DNA from: Veillonella sp.
Lineage (GTDB): Bacteria > Bacillota > Negativicutes > Veillonellales > Veillonellaceae
Length of the DNA stretch: 64,000 bases
Direction of reading: 5' to 3'
Assembly (NCBI RefSeq): GCF_041333735.1
Contig: NZ_JBGKFB010000001.1
Location: 1,047,001-1,111,000 of the forward strand
Shown: positions 34,048 through 43,055 of the stretch, piece by piece
Layout: each line of letters starts with the position of its first letter
Position numbering within the stretch: the stretch's first letter is position 1
Notes under the pieces: model-generated
Told to the model about the DNA's origin: nothing
What the model saw: only the letters and a program-made list of their open reading frames with translations
Databases searched by the model: none
Program-made: the position numbers and the translations under genes

Positions 34048-35379
34048 ATGAATGGTAATGATAAATTATCTGCCCGTGCCTATTGGGCTATAGGCATGAT
34101 GTTATTCGCCCTATTCTTTGGGGCAGGGAATTTGATCTTCCCAGCGGCCTTAGGTCAACAAGCTGGTAGTAATGTAGGTTGGGCTTTGCTCGGCTTCGTA
34201 TTAACAGGTGTAGGCCTTCCACTTTTAGGTGTTGCAGCGATGGGGTACTCGTCTTGTAAAGATGTTGAAGAACTTGCGAGCCGTGTTCATCCAATTTATG
34301 GCTTGTTGTACACAATTTCTCTTTACTTGAGTATCGGTCCAATGTTTGCGACGCCACGTACTGGTACTGTAGCTTATGAAATTGCAATTAAACCTTTCAC
34401 AGAAGGTTTAAGCATGAATATGGAACCAATTTTCTTGGCATTATTCTTTGGTGTTTCTTTGTGGTTATCCATTAGCCCACAAAAGCTTGTTAATCGTATC
34501 GGTAATATTTTGACACCAGCATTACTACTTGTAATTCTGTTGTTAATTATTAAATCCTTTATGACTCCGCTAGGCGGCTATGCAGTGCCACAACCTACTT
34601 ATGGTGATGCACCTACAGCTGTGTTGCAAGGTTTCTTGGACGGCTATAATACGATGGATGCATTGGCTTCCGTAGTATTTGCTATTCTTGTAATCGACTT
34701 TGTTCGTCTTAGCGGCGCTACATCTCGTGCGGTTATTACAAAAACAGTAATGGAGGTAGGCGCTATTGCAGTATCTCTTCTTGGTATTGTTTATGTATTT
34801 ATCGCTAACATTGGTGCTACTAGTGTTGAACGCTTTGGTTTGTTTGATACGGGTGCTCCTGTGTTGTCCGTAAGTGCTAACTACTTGTTCGGTGAATTCG
34901 GTCAAATTATCTTGGCTATCATCGTTCTCTTGGCTTGCTTGTCTACGAGTATCGGTCTTATCACTTCTTGTGGTACGTACTTCCACAAGTTGACACCGAA
35001 GATTAGCTATAAATTATATGTAGTAATCTTCTCCGTAGCAGCATTTGGTCTTAGCATGTTCGGTTTGAAAACAATCATCAGTGCAGCGATTCCAGTGTTG
35101 ATGCTCTTGTATCCGTTAACGATTGTAATCATCTTGTTGGCACTTCTTCACAATGTTTTCGGTGGTCGTCGTTGCGTATACGCATGGACAATGGCTTTCA
35201 CAATGATCTCTGCTCTTATGACTGGTCTTGAAACGGCAGGTATTGCACCTGTTGCATTGGAACAGCTCTTTACTCAATACATTCCATTCCAGGCTGCTGG
35301 CATGGGCTGGGTGAGCTTTGCGGTATTAGGCTTTGTTGTAGGTCTTATCCATAAAGGTCTTGTGTCCGAGAATAAATAA
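34048..35379 (+). CDS. brnQ: Branched-chain amino acid:cation symporter BrnQ
   Basis: LIVCS-family carrier for leucine, isoleucine and valine with 443 residues and 12 membrane segments. The N-terminus MMLFALFFGAGNLIFPAALG is the diagnostic family motif, followed by GVGLPLLGVAAMGYS and the TPRTGTVAYEIAI loop. AAGGGGG precedes the start. It is a single-gene transcript with its own promoter and a very strong terminator downstream. Confidence 0.94.
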   Translation: MNGNDKLSARAYWAIGMMLFALFFGAGNLIFPAALGQQAGSNVGWALLGFVLTGVGLPLLGVAAMGYSSCKDVEELASRVHPIYGLLYTISLYLSIGPMFATPRTGTVAYEIAIKPFTEGLSMNMEPIFLALFFGVSLWLSISPQKLVNRIGNILTPALLLVILLLIIKSFMTPLGGYAVPQPTYGDAPTAVLQGFLDGYNTMDALASVVFAILVIDFVRLSGATSRAVITKTVMEVGAIAVSLLGIVYVFIANIGATSVERFGLFDTGAPVLSVSANYLFGEFGQIILAIIVLLACLSTSIGLITSCGTYFHKLTPKISYKLYVVIFSVAAFGLSMFGLKTIISAAIPVLMLLYPLTIVIILLALLHNVFGGRRCVYAWTMAFTMISALMTGLETAGIAPVALEQLFTQYIPFQAAGMGWVSFAVLGFVVGLIHKGLVSENK

Positions 35380-35387
35380 ATAATATT

Positions 35388-35432
35388 AAAGGTTCTATAC
35401 TTTCGTTTTGGGTGAAAGTATAGAACCTTTTT
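35388..35432 (+). terminator. Strong intrinsic terminator after brnQ
   Basis: A perfect 17-bp stem (35388-35404 with 35414-35430, sequence AAAGGTTCTATACTTTC) with a 9-base loop ends in TTTTT. Confidence 0.93.
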
Positions 35433-35458
35433 AGTGTCTTAAGGGTTGTCATATAAAA

Positions 35459-35519
35459 TTGATTTTGTGAGTAGAAGTTTCTATAATAAGAATATAGATA
35501 ATGAAGGAAGGAAGGAAGA
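35459..35519 (+). promoter_or_regulatory. Promoter and repeated Shine-Dalgarno tract
   Basis: TTGATT (35459-35464) and TATAAT (35482-35487) are exactly 17 bases apart. The leader then contains four GAAG repeats in tandem just before the start codon at 35524, so several overlapping ribosome-binding registers exist. Confidence 0.65.
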
Positions 35520-35523
35520 TTTT

Positions 35524-36597
35524 ATGCGTAATACTCATTGTTTACCTAGTTATAGTTTTGGCGGTCATGAGGTGTTCGACGCTATTCCCAAATTTACAAA
35601 ATTATATGGTAAGTCTGTAGCTATCATCGGTGGTGAGACAGCTCTTTCTAAAGCTTTGCCACATATTCGTCCAGTGCTTGATAAAGCAGGGATTAAAGTG
35701 CTAGATATTATTCACTTTGGTGGAGAGTGTACTTTCGCTCGAGGTAAGGAAATTGCACAAATGGCTTCTGTAAAAGATGCGGACTTTATGTTTGCTGTTG
35801 GTGGCGGTAAGGCCATGGATACGGTAAAAGTAGTAGCTCTAGAGTTAGATGATAAACCATTCTTTACAATTCCGACCATTGCCTCTACTTGTGCTGCAAC
35901 GTCAGAAGTAGCAGCTGTATACACTGCAGAGCATACTTTTGATGACGTAGCCTTTGTAAATCATCCTCCTGTGCACTGCTTTATTGATGCTGATATTCTC
36001 GTAGAAGCACCAAGCCGTTACTTGTGGGCGGGAATGGGAGATACTATTGCAAAACACTATGAAACTCATCTTTCTGCTCGCAATCGTGAGCAAGACTATA
36101 ATACTCAGTTAGGCCTTACTCTAGCTTCTATGTGTAGTGAACCAATTCTAGCACATGGTATACAAGCCTATAAAGACAGTCAAGCTAATAAACGTAGTGA
36201 TGCATTTGATACCATTGCCATGACTGTTATCTTTACTACCGGTATTGTATCAGGTTGTGTACCTATGGCATATAATAGTAACATGGCTCATGCTGTATGT
36301 TATGGCTGTGTTACAAATAAAGAAACAGAAGAAAACCATTTGCATGGTGAAATGGTAGCATATGGCTTACTTATTTTGTTAACCGTTGACCAACAAATGG
36401 ATGAATTACAACGGTGGTTGCCAGTATATCGAGAATTAGGTTGGCCTACTAAACTTTCACAATTAGATCTTACTGCATCACATATTCCTCAAATTGTTGA
36501 AAAGGCTACATCTGTTCATGATATTGATGTATCTCCATATAAAATTACAGCAGATATGTTGACTAAGGCTATTCAATACATGGAATCTCTTGATTAA
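35524..36597 (+). CDS. Iron-type alcohol dehydrogenase, glycerol-dehydrogenase-like
   Basis: Family III metal-dependent dehydrogenase close to glycerol dehydrogenase (GldA), 357 residues. FAVGGGKAMDTVKVVA is the NAD-binding turn. Metal ligands are expected at the Asp of WAGMGDTIAKHYE, the His of NSNMAHAVCYG and the His of NHLHGEMVAYG. It could oxidise glycerol or a related polyol, but the subgroup contains members of unknown substrate, so only the class is firm. ATG 35524 is chosen because of the strong GAAGGAAG upstream; an in-frame ATG at 35446 lies before the promoter. Confidence 0.85.
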   Translation: MRNTHCLPSYSFGGHEVFDAIPKFTKLYGKSVAIIGGETALSKALPHIRPVLDKAGIKVLDIIHFGGECTFARGKEIAQMASVKDADFMFAVGGGKAMDTVKVVALELDDKPFFTIPTIASTCAATSEVAAVYTAEHTFDDVAFVNHPPVHCFIDADILVEAPSRYLWAGMGDTIAKHYETHLSARNREQDYNTQLGLTLASMCSEPILAHGIQAYKDSQANKRSDAFDTIAMTVIFTTGIVSGCVPMAYNSNMAHAVCYGCVTNKETEENHLHGEMVAYGLLILLTVDQQMDELQRWLPVYRELGWPTKLSQLDLTASHIPQIVEKATSVHDIDVSPYKITADMLTKAIQYMESLD

Positions 36598-36641
36598 TAT
36601 AATTTGTAACTGTTTGTGTGTGTTATGTAATGAGGTTATAA

Positions 36642-36878
36642 ATGCGAAAAATTGTAAAGGGTGGCTTATATCGTCATTTTAAAGGTATGTACTATTATGT
36701 GTTAGATGTTGCAACTCATTCGGAAACAAATGAACAGTTCGTGGTATATCAAAAATTATATGACCAACGTGACTTATATGTACGACCACTAGATATGTTT
36801 TTGAGTGATGTGGATCAAGAAAAATATCCTGATGTAGAGCAGAAAGAGCGATTTAAGTTAATGAGCGGACGTGATTAG
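36642..36878 (+). CDS. DUF1653-domain protein
   Basis: A 78-residue protein that is nearly all one DUF1653 domain (KGGLYRHFKGMYYYVLDVAT, then YQKLYDQRDLYVRPLDMFLS). This compact beta-rich family has no established function and often sits next to housekeeping or phosphatase genes. AGGTT precedes the start. The HAD gene begins eight bases after its stop, so the two are probably co-transcribed. Confidence 0.82.
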   Translation: MRKIVKGGLYRHFKGMYYYVLDVATHSETNEQFVVYQKLYDQRDLYVRPLDMFLSDVDQEKYPDVEQKERFKLMSGRD

Positions 36879-36886
36879 GAGGGCCT

Positions 36887-37663
36887 GTGGAACAGAAATT
36901 TTTCTTTTTCGATATAGACAATACCTTAGCTGTGTGGCCGGAAGGTAAAATTCCTGACAGTGCACAATATAGTTTGGATGAACTGAAGCGCCGTGGCCAT
37001 CGGGTAGCGCTTGCTACAGGTCGTATCCAAGTAGATGCTAAGCGTTTTGCTGAGCAAGCAGGTCTTACAGATTTTGTGGCAGACGGAGGCCATAGTGTTA
37101 CTGTTAATAATGAACTAGTGTCCATGATTGGCATGGATCGTGATGCATGCATTAACTATTTGGAATATTTAGAGTCCCACAATATTCCTTGGGCTGTAAC
37201 AGATCGGAATAAATTAGGCCGAATTACGCCGTATAAGGAAATATTAGATTGGCATCCGAATTGGGATGTTTTTAAAACGACAGTAGATCCTAATTTTGAC
37301 TTTCATAATGTAGAAGAGTTTTATAAGATTTATGTGTTCTTTAAAGAAGGGGAAGAAGAGGAAAAAGAAATTGAGCATATGACGCATAAGCTCATTCGTT
37401 ATGGCGATGGCTGTGTTTTATATGAACCAATGGAAAAAGCTTTGGGTATTCGCAATATGCTTGATTATTTTGGTATGAAACCTAATCAAGCCGTAGTATT
37501 TGGTGATGGATATAATGATTTGTCTATGTTTAGACCAGAATGGCTTAATATTGCCATGGGGAATGCACGTGCTGAATTGAAAGAAAAAGCCGATTATATC
37601 ACTACCGACTGTGATAAGGATGGCATTTATAATGCGTGTAAGCATTTCAAGTGGATTGATTGA
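36887..37663 (+). CDS. Cof-type HAD hydrolase
   Basis: Phosphatase of the haloacid dehalogenase superfamily with a C2-type cap, 258 residues. Motif I is FFFDIDNTLAVWP (nucleophile Asp, then Asp), motif II is ALATGRIQ, and motif IV is VVFGDGYNDLSMF. Likely substrates are sugar phosphates or other small phosphate esters; the exact one cannot be told. The start is GTG 36887, preceded by TTAGGAGG that overlaps the end of the DUF1653 gene. Confidence 0.88.
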   Translation: MEQKFFFFDIDNTLAVWPEGKIPDSAQYSLDELKRRGHRVALATGRIQVDAKRFAEQAGLTDFVADGGHSVTVNNELVSMIGMDRDACINYLEYLESHNIPWAVTDRNKLGRITPYKEILDWHPNWDVFKTTVDPNFDFHNVEEFYKIYVFFKEGEEEEKEIEHMTHKLIRYGDGCVLYEPMEKALGIRNMLDYFGMKPNQAVVFGDGYNDLSMFRPEWLNIAMGNARAELKEKADYITTDCDKDGIYNACKHFKWID

Positions 37664-37813
37664 GTTCTAATGTCCTCATTGTAGACTAAAAAACTGAACA
37701 ATTTGATGGTAAATAATGACTGATATATAACTGAAAGTATAAGGTTATATAAATTGGTAAATTTAATAATTATTTAAACCAAATTTTCTCTAAAACATGA
37801 TATACTAAAAAAG

Positions 37814-37839
37814 AGCCGCTCACGGGTTGAGCGGCTTTT
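37814..37839 (+). terminator. Intrinsic terminator after the HAD gene
   Basis: AGCCGCTCA (37814-37822) pairs with TGAGCGGCT (37828-37836) and is followed by TTTT. Confidence 0.88.
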
Positions 37840-37889
37840 CTATGTGAATTTTACATACATGTTAGTATAAACAATATATTGGGGGAACT

Positions 37890-38531
37890 ATGAACTGGAA
37901 ACGCTTGGCTTTATGCGCAATGTTGGGGATTACAATGCTTGGTACAGCAGCTTGTGGTACAAAAAGTGGGGAACAACCACAAGGAAATACTGTAAAAGCA
38001 GAAACGGTAGCTATGCCTAACTTCTCTAATGCGCCAATCGCTGATGAGTATGCTATTTTTGATACAAATTATGGTCAATTCAAAGTTCGTTTGCTAGGCT
38101 CTAAAGCACCTATTACGGTAAAAAACTTTGATTACTTAGTAAAAAAAGGTTTCTATAATGGTGTTACATTCCATCGCGTTATCGAAGGCTTTATGATTCA
38201 AGGCGGGGATCCAGATGGTACAGGTGCTGGCGGTCCAGGCTATACAATTCCTGATGAGTTCTCCAATGATTTACACTTCAATAAAATGGGCGTTCTTGCC
38301 ATGGCAAACCGAGGCCCTAATACAGGTGGTTCTCAATTCTTTATTACATTGGGACCTACAGATTGGTTAGATAACAAACACACTATCTTTGGTACCGTAG
38401 TACAAGGTATGGATGTAGTTGAAAAAATTGGCAAAGTAAAAACTGGTCGCAATGATAAACCAGTAGAGCCAGTAATCATCAATACTATTACGTTGGAACC
38501 GATTACTGATGATGCAAAAAATGGCAAATAA
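37890..38531 (+). CDS. Lipoprotein cyclophilin-type peptidyl-prolyl isomerase
   Basis: Envelope prolyl isomerase of 213 residues. The N-terminus is a lipoprotein signal ending in LGTAAC, so the mature protein starts at Cys22 and is lipid-anchored. Residues 55-205 are a cyclophilin domain with FHRVIEGFMIQGGDPDGTG and ANRGPNTGGSQFFIT, the conserved catalytic Arg and Phe regions. It probably assists folding of exported proteins. The start follows GGGGGAA. Its 3' end overlaps the GIY-YIG gene by 23 bases. Confidence 0.92.
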   Translation: MNWKRLALCAMLGITMLGTAACGTKSGEQPQGNTVKAETVAMPNFSNAPIADEYAIFDTNYGQFKVRLLGSKAPITVKNFDYLVKKGFYNGVTFHRVIEGFMIQGGDPDGTGAGGPGYTIPDEFSNDLHFNKMGVLAMANRGPNTGGSQFFITLGPTDWLDNKHTIFGTVVQGMDVVEKIGKVKTGRNDKPVEPVIINTITLEPITDDAKNGK

Positions 38532-38802
38532 GGAGGCCAAGTCTGAAGAGCGGCACTACGTGTACTTGGTGCGTTGCGCAGATGATTCCTTGTATTGTGG
38601 GTGGACCACCGATATTGAGCGCCGTATAGAGGCTCATAATGGGCTTATTCCAGGCGGTGCTAAGTATACGAGAGGGCGACGTCCTGTTACATTGGTGTAT
38701 TCTGAAAGCTTTCACAATAAACAAGATGCACAACGTAGAGAATATGCCATAAAACAGATGACAAAGACTAAGAAATTGCGACTCATTGAGGGTGCAAAAT
38801 AG
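38509..38802 (+). CDS. GIY-YIG domain protein (YhbQ/UPF0213 type)
   Basis: Small single-domain member of the GIY-YIG nuclease superfamily, 97 residues. YVYLVRCADDSLYCGWTTD gives the GIY...YIG-equivalent pair (VYLV and YCGWT). The Arg in RRIEAHN and a later Glu complete the typical pattern. Family members are widespread; the cellular role is unclear, with possible nucleic-acid maintenance. The start is uncertain: ATGs at 38509, 38512 and 38521 are all inside the cyclophilin gene, and a GGAGG lies only after them, so initiation may depend on coupling. Confidence 0.85.
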   Translation: MMQKMANKEAKSEERHYVYLVRCADDSLYCGWTTDIERRIEAHNGLIPGGAKYTRGRRPVTLVYSESFHNKQDAQRREYAIKQMTKTKKLRLIEGAK

Positions 38803-38854
38803 TCTTTGATTATGGTATAATATGATGATTAATTACTGCCATGGAGGTTGAAAA

Positions 38855-39313
38855 ATGAAGCGGGTTCTAGTGTCCGTAAAAAGTGTACAACGAGATATGG
38901 ACGGCAAGGATACCGTAGTGGAACTGATTTCCCCAGGTACATCACATGAAAAGGGTAATGCTCAGTATGTGCGTTATGAAGAATCTAGTGTGACTGGCTT
39001 AGATGGGGTAAAGACGACCATTAAAATCCATGATGACTCTATTGTATTGCTTCGAACAGGGGCTGTGAATATGCGTCATCAATATGTCCGTGGTGAAGAG
39101 CGCGAATCCGTGTATGAAACACCGTATGGTGATTTGCACATGGCCGTGAATACTCATGAATTAACAGTAGACTTTCACGACGGCGTAGGTCATGTTCATT
39201 TAGGATATGATATTTCCGTCGAAGGTGAATGGCAATTTTATAATCAGTTAGATATAGACGTGCGGGAGGATACAGAGCATGGAAATGAAGGAAATCCTGA
39301 AATCGGGGATTGA
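38855..39313 (+). CDS. DUF1934 protein
   Basis: A 152-residue protein of the DUF1934 (YwiB-like) family, predicted to form a calycin-like beta-barrel. It is recognised by VSVKSVQRDMDGKDTVVEL at the start and the closing LGYDISVEGEWQFYNQLDID. The family is commonly found immediately before argS in Firmicutes, as here, where the genes overlap by 35 bases. Function is unknown. ATGGAGG precedes the start. Confidence 0.87.
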   Translation: MKRVLVSVKSVQRDMDGKDTVVELISPGTSHEKGNAQYVRYEESSVTGLDGVKTTIKIHDDSIVLLRTGAVNMRHQYVRGEERESVYETPYGDLHMAVNTHELTVDFHDGVGHVHLGYDISVEGEWQFYNQLDIDVREDTEHGNEGNPEIGD

Positions 39314-41012
39314 ACAGGCATTACAAGATACGATTAACAGCGGTGGCTTACCAGCTGGGGAATATCCAGAAATCGTTCTCGAAGTGCCACCTCAAAAAGA
39401 ATTCGGTGATTTTTCTACAAATATCGCTATGCAATCCGCTCGTGTAGCTCGTCAAAACCCTCGTGCTATTGCAGAGGCTTTGATTAGTCATATGAATTTT
39501 GATTGGCTCGAACGCGCTGAGGTTGCTGGTGCAGGTTTCATCAATTTCTTCTTGAAATCTGATATGGTATACGATACGTTGAAAGCTATTTTAAATGCTG
39601 GCGATCAGTATGGTGTTCAACCATTGCGTGCACGCGATACGATTCAAGTAGAGTACGTAAGTGCGAACCCAACAGGTCCGTTACATGTCGGACATGGTCG
39701 TGGTGCTGCGTATGGTAGTGCACTTGTAAACTTGTTGCGTGCAGCAGGTTACAATGTACAATCCGAGTACTACATCAATGATGCAGGTAACCAAATCGAT
39801 AATATGGCTATCTCCATTGAGTACCGTTTCCAAGAGTTGCAAGGTGCTACATTAGTGTTCCCACCTAAGCGCAACGAAGATGGTTCCATGCCTGAATTCG
39901 ATATTCCAGAAGGGGCTCTCGTATTCCCTGAAAATGGCTACCGTGGTCCTGATATTATCGAGACTGCAAAAGCTATTGCAGAACGCGAAGGCTTCGATAA
40001 ATTAAATACTATGAACGAAGCTGATCGTGTAGCATTGTTTAAAGAAGAGGGCTTAAAAGAAAAATTAGCTCGCTTAGAGGAAACATTAAGCAATTTCCGT
40101 GTTACTTTCGATAATTGGTTCTCTGAACGTACTGTTCATGAAGCTGATGAAATTCATCACTCCGTAGAGGCGTTAAAGGCTCTTGGCAAAGTGTATGAAA
40201 AAGACGGTGCATTGTGGTTGAAATCTACTGACTATGGCGATGATAAAGACCGCGTAGTTATTCGTGATAATGGCGTTCCTACATATTTAGCAGCAGATAT
40301 TGCATACCACCGCAATAAATATGATCGTGGATTCAAAGAAATGATTGATATTTGGGGCGCTGACCATCATGGTTATGTATGCCGTGTAAAAGCTGCTATG
40401 GCTGCTTTTGGTTATGACCCAGATAAACTAACAGTATTATTGTTACAAATGGTAGCATTGTTCCGCGATGGACAACTCGTTAAATTATCTAAACGTAGCG
40501 GTGATAGCGTTACATTAGATGAATTGATTGAAGAGGTTGGCGTAGATGCATCTCGTTACTTCTTCTTGATGCGTTCTCTAGATAGCCAACTTGATTTTGA
40601 TATTAACTTGGCTAAATCTCGTAGCAATGATAACCCAGTATATTATATTCAATATGCTCATGCCCGTATTCACAGCATTTACAACCAAGTGCGTGAAGCA
40701 GGCATTGCATTTGGTGATTATAGTGAAACTGATTTCACAACGCTTACAAGCGAAATGGAATTAGAATTGATTAAAAAATTAGCTGAATATCCAGAAGAGG
40801 TCGTTCAATCTGCTGAACATCGTGCACCACATCGTATTGCTCGTTACTTATTCGATTTGGCAAGCATGTTCCACTCCTTCTATCGTCAAGGTCGCATCAT
40901 TGGCGTAGATCCAGCGTTACAACAAGCTCGTCTAGGATTAATCACAGCGATTGCCCTCGTACTTCGTCAAGGCTTGGGTATTTTAGGTATTTCTGCTCCG
41001 GAAAAAATGTAA
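39279..41012 (+). CDS. argS: Arginyl-tRNA synthetase
   Basis: Class I synthetase that charges tRNA-Arg, 577 residues. SANPTGPLHVGHGRGAAYG contains the HIGH-type motif as HVGH, and LVKLSKRSGDSVTLDE is the KMSK-type loop. The N-terminal Add-1 domain (about residues 1-90) and the C-terminal DALR anticodon-binding domain (from about 460) are present. It starts inside the DUF1934 gene, so translation is probably coupled, and pyrG follows after 15 bases. Confidence 0.96.
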   Translation: MEMKEILKSGIEQALQDTINSGGLPAGEYPEIVLEVPPQKEFGDFSTNIAMQSARVARQNPRAIAEALISHMNFDWLERAEVAGAGFINFFLKSDMVYDTLKAILNAGDQYGVQPLRARDTIQVEYVSANPTGPLHVGHGRGAAYGSALVNLLRAAGYNVQSEYYINDAGNQIDNMAISIEYRFQELQGATLVFPPKRNEDGSMPEFDIPEGALVFPENGYRGPDIIETAKAIAEREGFDKLNTMNEADRVALFKEEGLKEKLARLEETLSNFRVTFDNWFSERTVHEADEIHHSVEALKALGKVYEKDGALWLKSTDYGDDKDRVVIRDNGVPTYLAADIAYHRNKYDRGFKEMIDIWGADHHGYVCRVKAAMAAFGYDPDKLTVLLLQMVALFRDGQLVKLSKRSGDSVTLDELIEEVGVDASRYFFLMRSLDSQLDFDINLAKSRSNDNPVYYIQYAHARIHSIYNQVREAGIAFGDYSETDFTTLTSEMELELIKKLAEYPEEVVQSAEHRAPHRIARYLFDLASMFHSFYRQGRIIGVDPALQQARLGLITAIALVLRQGLGILGISAPEKM

Positions 41013-41027
41013 TAGGTGGGAGGCATC

Positions 41028-42638
41028 ATGGCAACTAAGTATATTTTCGTAACTGGCGGCGTTGTTTCTTCTCTTGGTAAAGGGATTACAGCAGCATCCT
41101 TGGGTCGCTTGCTTAAAAACCGCGGTTTCAACGTAACGATTCAAAAATTTGACCCATACATTAATATCGACCCTGGTACGATGAGCCCTTACCAACACGG
41201 TGAAGTATTCGTAACAGATGACGGTGCTGAAACTGACCTTGATTTGGGTCACTATGAACGCTTCATCGATATTAACCTTAGTAAACGTTCCAACATTACA
41301 GCAGGTAAAGTGTACTGGTCTGTAATCAATAAAGAACGTAAAGGTGATTACTTGGGCAGCACTGTACAAGTAATTCCACACATTACAAATGAAATCAAAC
41401 AAAACGTATACCGCGTAGGTAAAGAGGATAACGCAGATGTAGTTATCACTGAAATCGGTGGTACTGTAGGTGATATTGAAAGCTTGCCATTTATGGAAGC
41501 TATCCGCCAAGTGAAAAAAGAAGTAGGCCGTAATGATGTACTTTACATTCACGTAACATTGGTACCTTACATCAATGCAGCAGGCGAGTTGAAAACTAAA
41601 CCTACACAACACAGCGTAAAAGAATTGCGCAGCATTGGTATTCAACCAGATATTTTGGTATGCCGCAGCGAAAAACACATTTCTGATGAAATGAAAGAAA
41701 AACTTGCTTTGTTCTGTGACGTAGAACCAGAAGCAGTTATTGAAAACCAAACTTGCAGCTCCATCTATGAAGTGCCATTGATGATGCAAGATCAAGGTCT
41801 TGATGATATTGTTATCAAAAAATTAGGCCTTGAAGAACGCCCTTGCGATATGGCTGAATGGAAAGAAATGGTTCATAAAATCTTGAACCCTAGTAAAGAT
41901 ATTACAGTTGCTATCGTTGGTAAATATGTAGCATTACATGATGCGTATTTATCCGTAGTTGAAGCATTAGATCATGCTGGTATTGCCACGGGTACTAAAG
42001 TAAATATTCGTTGGATTGACTCCGAAGAACTTGATGATACATCTGTAGATCCTAAAGAGGTAATTGATGGTGTTGAAGGTATCATCGTACCTGGTGGATT
42101 TGGTTCCCGTGGTGTAGAAGGTAAAATCCGCACAATTCAATATGCTCGTGAAAATAATATTCCATATCTCGGTCTATGCCTTGGCATGCAATCTGCAGTA
42201 ATGGAATTTGCTCGTAACGTATGTGGCATGGAAGGTGCTACATCTAGCGAATTCGACGAAAATGCTAAATACAAAGTAATCGACTTGATGAGTGATCAAG
42301 TTGATGTAGATAAAAAAGGCGGTACAATGCGTCTTGGTATTTATCCTTGTAAAGTAGAAGCAGGTACAAAAACTCATGAAGCTTATGGTGAAGATTTGAT
42401 TTATGAACGTCATCGTCATCGCTATGAGTTTAACAATGAATATCGTCAACAATTGACTGATGCGGGACTTGTTATCTCTGGTACATCTCCAGATGGTCGC
42501 CTTGTGGAAAGTATTGAAGTGAAAAACCATCCATTCTTCATTGGTACACAAGCGCATCCAGAACTTAAATCCCGTCCGAATAATGCACATCCATTATTCC
42601 GCGGCTTCGTAGATGCGATTTTGGAACTAAAAAAATAG
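41028..42638 (+). CDS. pyrG: CTP synthase
   Basis: Converts UTP and glutamine to CTP. It has 536 residues. The amidoligase domain begins KYIFVTGGVVSSLGKGITAA (P-loop). The glutaminase domain starts near residue 290, has the nucleophile Cys in LGLCLGMQSAVMEF and the His/Glu pair in GTQAHPELKSRP. ATG 41028 follows GTGGGAGG; an in-frame GTG at 41016 overlaps that site. A terminator follows 200 bases later, beyond a small open frame. Confidence 0.97.
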   Translation: MATKYIFVTGGVVSSLGKGITAASLGRLLKNRGFNVTIQKFDPYINIDPGTMSPYQHGEVFVTDDGAETDLDLGHYERFIDINLSKRSNITAGKVYWSVINKERKGDYLGSTVQVIPHITNEIKQNVYRVGKEDNADVVITEIGGTVGDIESLPFMEAIRQVKKEVGRNDVLYIHVTLVPYINAAGELKTKPTQHSVKELRSIGIQPDILVCRSEKHISDEMKEKLALFCDVEPEAVIENQTCSSIYEVPLMMQDQGLDDIVIKKLGLEERPCDMAEWKEMVHKILNPSKDITVAIVGKYVALHDAYLSVVEALDHAGIATGTKVNIRWIDSEELDDTSVDPKEVIDGVEGIIVPGGFGSRGVEGKIRTIQYARENNIPYLGLCLGMQSAVMEFARNVCGMEGATSSEFDENAKYKVIDLMSDQVDVDKKGGTMRLGIYPCKVEAGTKTHEAYGEDLIYERHRHRYEFNNEYRQQLTDAGLVISGTSPDGRLVESIEVKNHPFFIGTQAHPELKSRPNNAHPLFRGFVDAILELKK

Positions 42639-42647
42639 AGTAGAGCC

Positions 42648-42863
42648 ATGGGATCTCTTTTATCTATTATAGGTATCTTTATATTAGCTGCACTCAAACT
42701 AGAGCAGTTTGTATATGGTAAATCTGGAAAAGAACAATCTACAACTGGTCACATAGCACGGAGAGGGCTTGCTAATATAGCGGGTTTAATCGCTTTTGAT
42801 CATTCTACTGTAAGTAGTAAATCTATTGTAGTTCGTAAAAAGAAGAAAGATGCTCAGAAATGA
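42648..42863 (+). CDS. Small putative membrane protein after pyrG
   Basis: A 71-residue open frame 9 bases after pyrG. Residues 2-16 (GSLLSIIGIFILAALK) form one hydrophobic segment, and the C-terminus is basic (RKKKKDAQK). Its ribosome-binding site is weak (GTAGAG). The stop codon lies inside the stem of the pyrG terminator, which puts the gene within the pyrG transcript. I do not recognise the family, and it could be a chance frame; position and intact signals make a real gene somewhat more likely. Confidence 0.5.
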   Translation: MGSLLSIIGIFILAALKLEQFVYGKSGKEQSTTGHIARRGLANIAGLIAFDHSTVSSKSIVVRKKKKDAQK

Positions 42864-42881
42864 GCATCTTTCTTCTTTTTT
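42841..42881 (+). terminator. Strong intrinsic terminator of the argS-pyrG unit
   Basis: A perfect 16-bp stem (AGAAGAAAGATGCTCA at 42841-42856 with its complement at 42861-42876), a GAAA tetraloop and a T tract. It overlaps the last codons of the small downstream frame. Confidence 0.93.
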
Positions 42882-42933
42882 ATTCATATCGATAAATGTT
42901 GGAAAAATATATCGATAAATTTAAAAATAACAC

Positions 42934-42962
42934 TTGCAATCTTGAATGATATTTGTTATTAT
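42934..42962 (+). promoter_or_regulatory. ahpC promoter
   Basis: TTGCAA (42934-42939) and TATTAT (42957-42962) with 17-base spacing. A GATATA-rich tract follows at about 42970-42990. No clear PerR or OxyR box was recognised. Confidence 0.65.
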
Positions 42963-43055
42963 ATAGACAAAGATAGATATAGATATAGATTTGGTGATAA
43001 GTACACTGATAATAATATAATTGTTACATTGGAACTCAATTAAGGAGGACATAAC

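Noticed and set aside
40983..41795. 270-codon - strand open frame opposite pyrG
   Set aside because: It is an antisense shadow of the conserved CTP synthase domain, and its translation (rich in Phe, Tyr, Cys and His) looks non-natural.
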